A program made the translations under genes and the position numbers. DNA of 64,000 nucleotides from Zea mays (Eukaryota > Streptophyta > Magnoliopsida > Poales > Poaceae), in assembly GCF_902167145.1 (NCBI RefSeq), contig NC_050100.1, forward strand, positions 184,877,439 to 184,941,438. Reading direction: 5' to 3'. Shown piece after piece: positions 11,386 to 19,729 of the stretch. The notes beneath the pieces were generated by a model. The model saw only the letters and a program-made list of their open reading frames with translations, searched no databases and was not told the DNA's origin. Within the stretch, counting starts at the first letter, position 1. Each line of letters starts with the position of its first letter.

Positions 11386-12386
11386 TGAAAGTGGCCTAGA
11401 GGGGGGTGGATAAGCGGAAACTAAAATTTACAACTTTAGATACACTACAAGCCAGGGTTAGCGTTAGAATAAAAGTTAAGTCCGGGAGAGAGGGGAAAAC
11501 AAATCAACCAAGAAAATAAAGCAGATGACACGGTGATTTGTTTTACCAAGGTTCGGTTCCAATGAACCTAGTCCCCGTTGAGGTGGTCACAAAGACCGGG
11601 TCTCTTTCAACCCTTTCCCTCTCTCAAACGGTCACCTAGACCGAGTGAGCTTTCTCCTTAATCAAATGAGTCACTTAGACCCCATAAGGACCACCACACA
11701 CTTGGTGTCTCTTGCTTTGATTACAAGTCACTTAGAGAACAAGAATGAGGAAGAAGAAATCCAACCAAGCAAACAAGAGCACAAGAAAACACAAATGATC
11801 CTCTCACAAGTCTAAATGTGCTAGAGTTGATTTTGAGACTTTGGATGGATCGATCTCTTGAATTGTGTTTTTGGAGTGGTGTTTATTGCTCTTGTATTGA
11901 ATGAGGTGTGAATGCTTGGATGGTTGGAGTGGAGGTGGTTGGGGGGTATTTATAGCTCCCAACCACCAATTCAACCGTTGGGGCAGGCTGTTGTCGATGG
12001 GCGCACCGGATAGTCCGGTGTGCCACCGGAAAGTGTCCGATGCGCCAGCCATGTCACCCAACCGTTAGGGTTCTAACGGTTTCGATCGTTGGAGCTTTGT
12101 CTTCATGTGGCACCGGACAGTCCGGTGCCGCACCGGACAGGTACTGTTCACTGTCCGGTGCATCTTCTGGCGGCTGCTCTGACTCTGCGCGAGACCAGGG
12201 TGCTCTTCGGTTTCTTTTGATCCTTTCTTTTTGAACCCTAACTTGATCTTTTTATTGGTTTGTGTTGAACCTTTAGCACCTGTAGAATATATAATCTAGA
12301 GCAAACTAGTTAATCCAATTATTTGTGTTGGGCATTCAACCACCAAAATTATTTATAGGAAAAGGTTAAACCTTATTTCCCTTTCA
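11386..12386 (-). repeat. 5' LTR (1001 bp) of the copia element
   Basis: On the minus strand it starts TGAAAGGGAAATAAGG and ends CCACTTTCA, with TGAAAG/CTTTCA termini. A TATA box (TATAAATA, 11947-11954) lies in the expected place. Near 12000-12160 there are several copies of the palindromic core CACCGGACAGTCCGGTG, which could form hairpins or serve as repeated regulatory sites. Confidence 0.82.
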
Positions 12387-13090
12387 TGGGCGCAAGAGCG
12401 ACGCCTTCCCTATGTCGCACCGAACGGTCCGAGCTCTAGGACAGACGGTCCGCGATGGTGTAGGGTCATCTTCAACCTCGATGGAATCTAGATCTCGCCC
12501 CCTAGGGGGAGATCTTAGGGTGCTCTAGGTCGATAGGTCACCCGGGGCGTCCCTAGATGATGTGGAGTCGCCTAGAAATTAAGAGACAATCGAGGTAGTG
12601 TATCTTGAATGGACAACTTGATCTTGCCCCCAGGAGAGGTAAGATTCTATGGTTGTCTTGGGGTCGGCAGGCCAACCAAGACGTATCTAGACAACGTAGA
12701 GTCGAATAGGGGTGGAGGTGGATATGTGGAAAGATATAACTAGAACTACGCTACATCTACTCCTAGGGCAGGAATGATAAAGAAAGTAATTGGTTCGATT
12801 GGAATGTGTTCGGGGGTTCTCAATCGGCCGTACCCCTTTATATATAGTGGGAGGTCTGGACCCGTTCCTAGGCAATAGCTAACAAATCCCACATGATTAG
12901 ATGGATAACCACGCACAAGATACGAATAATCGCTCGAATTAATCTGATTGCGGGGGCACGAACCGTCTGGGCCCTAGGGCCAGACCGTCCATCACTTTTG
13001 GTGTTCAACACTCTCAATAACATTACTAATGGATGAATGCGATTGAAATTTTCTTTGGGAGTTTTGGGTTCTATAGCTCTATGCCATTCA
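12387..13090. repeat. Unclassified LTR-like repeat fragment
   Basis: No credible gene. Motifs such as CCGAACGGTCCG and CAGACGGTTCGTGCCC, and a TATATATA run near 12838-12846 (TATA-like on both strands), give it the look of a retrotransposon LTR or other high-copy element. I could find no paired termini or primer-binding site. Short open frames here have no family resemblance. Confidence 0.35.
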
Positions 13091-13245
13091 GGCATGTGAT
13101 GTCTTTCACCATTGTATGGTGCCAGGTAACTAGGTCGGTTGGAATATTATGTATCGACGATATAGTACTTTTCTACTGACAATAAGGAAAAATTATTGTG
13201 ATTGTATATTTAATTTATAAATTAAGAAAAATCATTTACGAATCC

Positions 13246-13858
13246 TTACCTCGCGACGGGTATGGAAAGAATTTTTCATCAACCTTTATTGCACTGTATA
13301 GGACACTTGTGTTATGCATAGATCTTGGCTACCCTATCGACACATAAATAAAGCACATATCGAAGTCACATACAACCAAAATATTTTGTGTAGGTATTCT
13401 AGATTTTCCAATATATCTTACTTGGTCATCTGGTGACAGATATACATGAATATGTGTATCTTCAAGTGCACCATTACAGTCCTTAAAGTATGGGTAAGCT
13501 CTTCTGTCGTCTCTTATTCTTCTGTGAACTTTTGAAAAGTTTGGATTTTTGGGCCTTATGAAGTCCTTCCCATAGCCATTATAGAATTGAGGACCTCATC
13601 AAATTTTCTACAAATTGTTTCTGAATGCCTGAACCAATTTTGACTTCTTCTATTTGACTCGTTGCCACCACAAATGAATAAGAAAATAGTTAGGCTCTCG
13701 TATGTGCTCACATACAACAATGCTTGTATGTCATACCTTGTCACTAATACATCATAGAGATCCATGAATATCTCTATGCTCATATGAAGCTGTGAGTGAC
13801 ATACACCTAGAGTGTTTAGCGTCTCATTCAACCATACAATTCCACTCAATCCCGACAT
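13246..13858 (-). pseudogene. PIF/Harbinger-type transposase fragment
   Basis: Translated right to left. The first 100 codons (MSGLSG..., LTIFLFICG, HSETICRKFDEVL) match the N-terminal helical part of plant Harbinger transposases. A frameshift at about 13560 moves the continuation to another frame with DFIRPKNPNF, DCNGALEDTHIHV and TQNILVVCDFDM, the nuclease core around its first catalytic aspartate. An in-frame stop follows in the segment after FIYVSIG. The reading ends at PYPSRG, followed by GTAAGG on the minus strand, which looks like an original intron donor. The rest of the catalytic domain is absent. It is a dead remnant into which the LINE at 13871 apparently inserted. Confidence 0.7.
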
Positions 13859-13870
13859 TCTAGCTGGGTT

Positions 13871-13889
13871 CTTTTTTAGATAATGGAAA
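13871..13889 (-). mobile_element. 3' tip of a LINE split by the Huck-like insertion
   Basis: On the minus strand this short stretch reads like an L1 3' end with a short A tract (CTTTCCATTATCTAAAAAAG). It continues the LINE fragment found at 27742-28486 once the 13.8-kb Huck-like element is removed. The junction bases GTAAT occur on both sides of the Huck-like element as its target duplication. Confidence 0.55.
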
Positions 13890-13894
13890 GTAAT
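13890..13894. repeat. Left target-site duplication GTAAT of the Huck-like element
   Basis: GTAAT immediately before the LTR terminus TGTCGGCG at 13895. The identical GTAAT is at 27737-27741 immediately after the other terminus, as expected for a 5-bp integrase duplication. Confidence 0.9.
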
Positions 13895-15394
13895 TGTCGG
13901 CGTTTCGACCCCGGGGGGTCCCTGGACCGACGAGTAAATTGTCGCTGCGTGTCCCAGCCCAGATGGGTCGGCGCGAGATGGGACACAAAGGGGGGAAACA
14001 GCAAGGGGAAACCGCGACCTTCGTGTTGTCCTGCGCCCAGGGCGGATGCGCTTGCAGTAGGGGGTTACAAGCGTTCGCGTGGGAGAGAGAGAGAGAGAGA
14101 CTGTCCGCCAGCCCGTTCTCCCGCGCGGCCAACCTTATCGTACGAGAGCCCTGGGCCTTCCTTTTATAGACGTAAGGAGAGGGCCCAGGTGTACAATGGG
14201 GGGTGTAGCAATGTGCTAACGTGTCTAGCAAAGGGGAGCCAGAGCCCTATGTACGTGTCGTCGTGGCTGTCGGACAGGTTTTGGCGCCCTGTTCATGTGA
14301 TGTCGTGGCCGTTGGAGGAGCGCTTGAGCCCCGTGGAAGTACAGATGTCGAGGCTGTCGGATCCTTGCTGACGTCTCCTTGCTTCCGTAAGGGGCTGAGA
14401 GCCGCCATCGTCATGGAGCACGCTGGGTGCCATCATTACTTGTTTACCGGGGCGAGCCAGATGGGACGCCGGTCTTGTTCACCGTAGCCTGAGCTAGCTA
14501 GGGGTAGGGTAATGATGGCCCCCTGTGACATGGTCGGTCCAAGCCCAAGGTCGGGCGAGGCGGTGACTCCTCCGAGGTCGAGGTTGAGCCCGAGCCCTGG
14601 GGTCGGGCGAGGCGGAGACCGTCGTCCGAGGTCGAGGTTGAGTCCGAGCCCTGGGGTCGGGCGAGGCGGAGACCGTCGTCTGAGGTTGAGGTTGAGTCTG
14701 AGCCCTGGGGTCGGGCGAGGCGGAGTCCGTCGTCCGAGGTCGAGGTTGAGTCCGTGCCCTGGGGTCGGGCGAGGCGGAGTCCGTCTTCCGAGGTCGAGGC
14801 TGAGTCCGGGCCCGGGGGTCGGGCGAGGCGGAGACCGTCGTCCGAGGTCGAGGCTGAGTCCGAGCCCTGGGTCGGGCGAGGCGGAGCTTCCTATGGCGCC
14901 TGAGGCCGGTCTTGGCGGCTATCAGCCTCACCCTGACGGGTGGCACATCAGTCGGAGCAGCGCAGGCGGCGCTGTTTTCCTGTCAGGTCAGCCAGTGGAG
15001 GGGCGAAGTGACTGTGGTCACTTCGGCCTTGTCGTCTGAGGAGCGCGCGTCAGGATAAGGTGTCAGGCGATCCTTGCATTGAATGCTCCTGCGATATGGT
15101 CGGTTGTCGTGGCGATCTGGCCAAGGTTGCTTCTCCGTGAAGCCTGCCTGAGCTGGGCCTCGGGCGAATCGAAGGTGCGTCCGTTGCTTGAGGGGATCCT
15201 CGGGCGAGACGTGAATCCTCCTGGGTCGGCTGCCTTTGCCCGAGGCTAGGCTCGGGTGAGGCGAGATCGTGTCCCTTGAGTGGACGGAGCCTTGACCTGA
15301 ATCGTGCCCATCAGGCCTTTGCAGCTTTGTGCTGATGGGGTTTACCAGCTGAGATTAGGAGTCTTGGGGGTACCCCTAATTATGGTCCCCGATA
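13895..15394 (-). repeat. 3' LTR (1500 bp) of the Huck-like element
   Basis: On the minus strand it starts TATCGGGGACC (the terminal dinucleotide is TA, mutated from TG) and ends CGCCGACA. It contains six tandem copies of a unit of about 54 bp (14553-14882). It differs from the 5' LTR by scattered substitutions and by one extra repeat unit. Confidence 0.88.
14553..14882. repeat. 54-bp tandem repeat array, six copies, in the 3' LTR
   Basis: Units of about 52-54 bp, each beginning GGTCGGGCGAGGCGGA and ending GAGCCCTGG, with a few differences between units. The partner LTR has five units (26946-27221). The array creates long arginine/proline-rich open frames on both strands, which are artefacts of the repeat. 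Confidence 0.85.
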
Positions 15395-15406
15395 GTAGCC
15401 CCCAAG
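15395..15406 (-). other. Polypurine tract of the Huck-like element
   Basis: On the minus strand CTTGGGGGCTAC directly precedes the 3' LTR. The second Huck-like copy has the equivalent tract at 60519-60530. It primes plus-strand DNA synthesis and fixes the minus orientation. Confidence 0.75.
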
Positions 15407-16109
15407 CCTCGAAGGGAGTGTTGGTACTCGCTTGGAGGCTTTTGTCGCACTTTTTTGCAAGGGGACCGGCCTTTCTCGGTTGCGTTTCGTTCCGGTGGGT
15501 GCGCGCGAGCACACCCGCCGGGTGTAGCCCCCGAGGCCTCGGAGGAGTGGTTTGACTCCTCCGAGGTCTTAGCGCGTTTCGTGATGCCTCGGCCAGTCTG
15601 GTTGTTCCCTCATGCGAACTGGCCGTAGCCCGGGTGCATAGTCAGGTTCCGAGTTCTCGGGCTGGTATGTTGACGCTGTCAATGGTTTGGCCAGAGCCGG
15701 GTTTGCGAGAGCAGTCCCCGAGCCTCCGCACAGAGCGAGAGAACGGTCAAGGACTGACTCGGCTTTTTTCATACGCCCCTTCATCGCCTTTCCGCAAGGA
15801 GGAGGGGGAAAGCGCCATGTTGCCCTCGGAGGGCGCCGAACATGGTGTCTCCAGTGAGTTGCTAACGGGTGATCCGAGTGGATGCTCGTGCCCCATTCGA
15901 TAAGGGTCGCTAGTGGCCCAGAGGCACGCTCCAAAAGTACCTGCAGGTGATTTGCCGGACCCGGTCCCGTTTGATAGGGTCCAAGGGCTCGATGCCTCCC
16001 TCTGATGGGATTCCGTTACAGAATCGCTCATGCTGGTCTCGGAAATGTCCTAGGGTACCTCGGGAGCGTAGCCTGAGCCTCGGCCATGTAACGGACGTAC
16101 CCAGAGTCA

Positions 16110-16411
16110 TCCCTCGCTCTGCGTGCTCTGAGGCGGCTGTCGAACCCTTCGGGGGCTAGCCTACGAACCCCTGATCAGTAGTGGGTGCGGAGCCCGAGTG
16201 GCCTGAGGCGGCTGTCGAACCCTTCCGAGGGGCCAGCCTTTGAACCTCTGACCAGTAGTTGGCGCGGAGCCCAAGTGCTCTGAGGCGGCTGTCGAACCCT
16301 TCCGAGGGGCCAGCCTTCGAACCTCTGATCAGTAGTGGGCGCGGAGCCCGAGTGCTCTGAGGCGGCTGTCGAACCCTTCCGAGGGGCCAGCCTTCGAACC
16401 ACTGATCAGTA
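16110..16411. repeat. 77-bp tandem repeats in the Huck-like 3' region
   Basis: Three full copies starting at 16181, 16258 and 16335, plus a diverged one upstream, each with GAGGCGGCTGTCGAACCCTT and ending near CTGATCAGTA. A similar array lies at 61240-61462 in the second element, so it is a family feature. Confidence 0.8.
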
Positions 16412-18421
16412 GGAGGGCTCGGGGCCCGCTTCCTTCGCGGAGAAGGATCCCTTTCGGAGTATCCCCCTTTCCCGGTCCATGTAGCAAGAGAGAGAAAGGG
16501 GAAGATAAAAAGGGATATGAATTTGAACGACGTGGCGCACCTTTTTTGACGCGGTCATTATGGCGGAGGTGAAGCGCCGTCCGCTTCTCCTGCCAAAGGT
16601 GTCGCCTGTTCTGCTGCAGAGTTGATGCGACGGGACGAGTGGTTGGCGGGGCGGCCGTTGTTCGTGTGTGAGCCTCTCGAGGAACGGGACACGGGCGCAT
16701 CGTCTTCACACCGTGGGAGAGGGCTCTCTCGCTATCCCAGGAGGGGACGTGAGCCTGCAGACGACTTGACTGCTGCTTCCGCCCGCCTGCCGTCGCCATT
16801 ACTGTCGGCCCACTTTTGGCCATATCGACCGTCGCGCCTTCTCCCGCGGTTGACCGACCCGTGATCGATGTGCTCGGTTGGCACTGTTGGGCCATGCGCA
16901 GGGTTGCCTCGAGTCGCGGCACCGGTTCCGCAGTCGAGAAGGCGCGGTACTGGCGCAAGTGGCGGTGCAGTTTCTCGCACGTAGTAACCGACGCGCCGGT
17001 TACATGATGTGTGGGCCTGGGCCTCCATGCTGGACGCGTCGAAGTCGAAAGGGTGCGCCCCCTTGGTGCAGTTGCATGCCGCCTGCATGGCGGTCCGTCC
17101 TTTCACCCGCTGGTCTGGGCGAAAGTGGTGGAGTGCTTGTAACCGCTGGGCAGTTGTGCGCTCTACGCGCGGTGGTTTGGCTCCTTCTGTCCTGGGCCAG
17201 CTTGCATGACGCGTGGGACCCAGCCCCCGTTTCGTAGGGGGAAGACCTTGGAGCGTGTTGGTGAAGACTCTGTCCGCGACGGCTGAGGACGCAAGTGGGG
17301 AGAGTTGCCTTTAAAAGAAGGGCGACCCCCTTGGATGGCAACCATGTGTTCGCACTTTCCTCATGCATCGCGTCCTTCCACCTTCCGAGCCCCCGGATGG
17401 GGAGCGCCCGCGTTGCTTTCGTCTTGCTGTCGTTGGAGGAACACAACTTCGCGGAAGTTGGTACCTTTCAGCCATCGCTCGGCTTCAAGGATTTTCATCA
17501 GGTAGCCCGGCTGCATCCCCTCGCCGGTGGTCACCCAAGACGGTGACCACCAGTTCGATGGTGGGGAGAAGCAAGCCGGGCTGCGGCCTCTGCCCCGCCC
17601 TCAGCTTCAAGGATGTTCATCATCAGTGCTTGGGAGGGGAGTGCGCCGAGTTGGGGCTTGCCTCTGCACGGGCAGCGGCCCGCTCCTTCCCTCAGTGATC
17701 GGGGGGAAGGGCATTCGTCGTTCGTGGCGCTGGCAGCTGCCGCGTGCCTGGCTCTCCGGCCTGAGCGGCTTCGGCGCTGCTTCCGGTGCCACCTCCCACC
17801 GAGGCAGCCGGAAGAGGTTTCTCTGCCGACGAGATAGTCGGTGCCTCCCGCGGACTGACCTCCGGCTCTACGGCCTTGTTAGCTTGTCCTCGCCCCTCGA
17901 GTGGGGTCGTGGGCGAGGGCCTTGTCGCAGCAGCGTCTGCCGTGAGGTCATCGCTGCTGTTGTTTGGCTGCCCGGAGCGGAGGTCGTTGTCGCTGCTGCC
18001 GGAGTGGGCGGCGGCGAGCCACCCGGGATTTTGTCGTCTCGCAGGCCCTCCAATGTGGGGGGTTGTTCGTACCTGCGGGAGTGGAACCGGAGTTCCGTCT
18101 GTAATGGCACCTTGAGTGCCGGTGTCTGTTCATTGTGGCTGTCGGGGCCTGAACATGTAGGTATTTTGGGTGTAATACCATGTTTTTTCCTCATTTCGAG
18201 CACTAGGACTCGCCTGTCGGCTAGCTGAACCGCTTAACCAAGTGTGAGTTGCCTCGTGCGGAAGGTGACGAGTGAGGTATCCGTATCCCAGAGGCGTAGG
18301 AGTTCCTCAGCTCGGTCGGCCTTGCCGCCCGAGGCTTCTCTTGCTCAGTTAAAGAAACCTTCGGTCGCTCTGCGATGAGCCGGAGCCGGAGACAGCAGTG
18401 TCAGCATGAACAGAGGCAGAG

Positions 18422-18724
18422 TGTAACACCCCGTCCAATCCCTGGACCGGCGGTACTTACTCCTGGCAGCTCTTTAGGATCATATATTGTCCCCACAGAC
18501 CAACACGAGTCTTTTGTGCGCACTTTGTCCTCACTCATGCGCACCCGAGAAAACTTTCCGGTCGGTCACCCATCCCAAATTGCTCCAAGCCAAGCACGCT
18601 TAACTTGGAGGTTCTTTCAAGATAGGCTTCCGAAAAAGAAGATGCACCTTGTTGGTATGTTTACACTATTAATTCTATTAAGCCTTGGGCCAGGACATCC
18701 CATCCCAGGGGCCAGGATATCACA
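18422..18724 (-). mobile_element. Cassandra-like solo LTR with 5S-rRNA-like promoter
   Basis: A 303-bp unit with ends TGTGATATCC and GGGGTGTTACA on the minus strand. It is flanked by CAGAG on the left and TAGAG on the right, a 5-bp duplication with one mismatch. Inside, the minus strand carries stretches of plant 5S rRNA: AAGTTAAGCGTGCTTGG (A-box region, 18590-18606) and GGATGGGTGACC (C-box, 18564-18575), with a CATACCAACA stretch upstream like the 5' part of 5S. This is the hallmark of Cassandra TRIM elements, whose LTRs carry a 5S-type polymerase III promoter. There is only one copy and no internal domain, so it is a solo LTR. Confidence 0.85.
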
Positions 18725-19729
18725 TAGAGTTGGCTCGAAAAGAGGCTTCATCGGCCGGAGCCTGGCCGGGCCGTCCACTGGCGGGACCAGCGCCGGAGTC
18801 GGGTTGCCGAGGCCATGAGCCGGGCTGATGTCCTCGGGGGACAGCTGGCTGAGGCTATGGAGCGGCCGATCGAACCGTCTGCTCGGGCCGGGTTCCTGGA
18901 GGAGACCCCGGCGGCAATGGCCCAGGTGCGGTGCTGACATCTTCCTTCGAGGTGGAGATCCTCCGACCGTGTTGCCGTCCGAGGCCGGGTCGGATTCCGT
19001 CGAAGGTGGAGTCGACGCCGAGGGTGCTGCTGCTTCCCTTCTGATGTCTGATCCTGCAAGAAAAGTTTATCTGTAGTGTGCGTATGTTTTTTGCGGCCGC
19101 CGAGGCCCAAACATACCGTCGTCGTGTTGTAAAGCTGCATTTCTTTTCCCCTTGTTTCGAGTACCAGGACTTATTTGTCGGTAACAGAATTGTTTGTCCG
19201 AGCGAGAGTTACTTTTCACGGAAGGTGATGAGTGAGGTATCCGTATCCCGGAGGCATAGGAGTCCCTCGACTCGGTCGGCCTTGCCGCTTACGTGTACTC
19301 TTACTCGTCCATTGGATTCTGTTATCGATATAGTCGAGAAGGCACGAAAAATCGTTTCGGCAAAAAAGTTTTTGAGCGTTAAGACTTGTTCGGTCAGCGA
19401 AATCGCTTATCCGAGCATGAGTTACTTATCGCAGAAGGTGATGAGTGAGGTATCCGTATCCCGGAGGCATAGGAGTCCCTCGGCTCGGTCGGCCTTGCTG
19501 CTTACGTGTACTTCGTCGTTTTCAGGATCCCACTTTCGAAGTAGTCGAAAAGCACGAAAGATGTTCTGGCAGAAAGACTTTTTCCGAGGAAAATTTTGAC
19601 GCAGAGGGGGTGCCCCCCTTCTAGCCCCCGAGGGAGGGTCGGGCTTTGCCGAGGCAAGGCTGACCCTTCCTTGATGGTTAGACTTTATTTGTGTATGTAA
19701 ACGAGATGTATGAACGACTTGAAAACATC

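Larger units (their letters stand above)
9403..12386 (-). mobile_element. Opie/Ji-like Ty1/copia retrotransposon, 5' LTR and gag only
   Basis: The 5' end of a copia element on the minus strand. A 1001-bp 5' LTR (12386 to 11386) is followed by a primer-binding site complementary to initiator methionine tRNA (TGGTATCAGAGC) and the gag region. The rest of the element lies beyond the LTR that interrupts it at 9402 and is not in the window. Repeated palindromic ACCGGACAGTCCGGT motifs in the LTR are typical of the maize Opie/Ji group (Maximus/SIRE clade); the exact family is not certain. Confidence 0.8.
15407..19729 (-). other. Non-coding 3' internal region of the Huck-like element
   Basis: About 4.3 kb between the end of pol and the polypurine tract without a convincing gene on either strand. 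The many long open frames are caused by high GC content and have no family resemblance. It holds a 77-bp tandem array (16110-16411), two diverged copies of a unit of about 213 bp (19159-19330 and 19375-19520) sharing GATGAGTGAGGTATCCGTAT, and the Cassandra-like solo LTR. The second Huck-like element has a collinear counterpart at 60519-64000, so the region belongs to the family and is not a private insertion. Confidence 0.7.

Noticed and set aside
14553..14882. Regular repeats with similar spacers that might suggest a CRISPR-like array
   Set aside because: The units are directly adjacent with no unique spacers, lie inside an LTR of a plant retrotransposon, and recur in the partner LTR.
14494..15039. 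Long Arg/Pro-rich open frames on both strands (also at 26925-27245)
   Set aside because: They are translations of the 54-bp LTR tandem array. The unit length is divisible by three, so all frames stay open without selection.
15304..18228. Numerous long frames on both strands in the Huck-like 3' region
   Set aside because: High GC, overlapping on all frames, no start context, no domain, and frame not kept in the second copy at 60519-64000.
18541..18660. A 5S rRNA gene
   Set aside because: Only blocks of the 5S sequence are kept, the rest has diverged, and it lies inside a unit with TG...CA ends and a target duplication. A Cassandra-like LTR explains it better.
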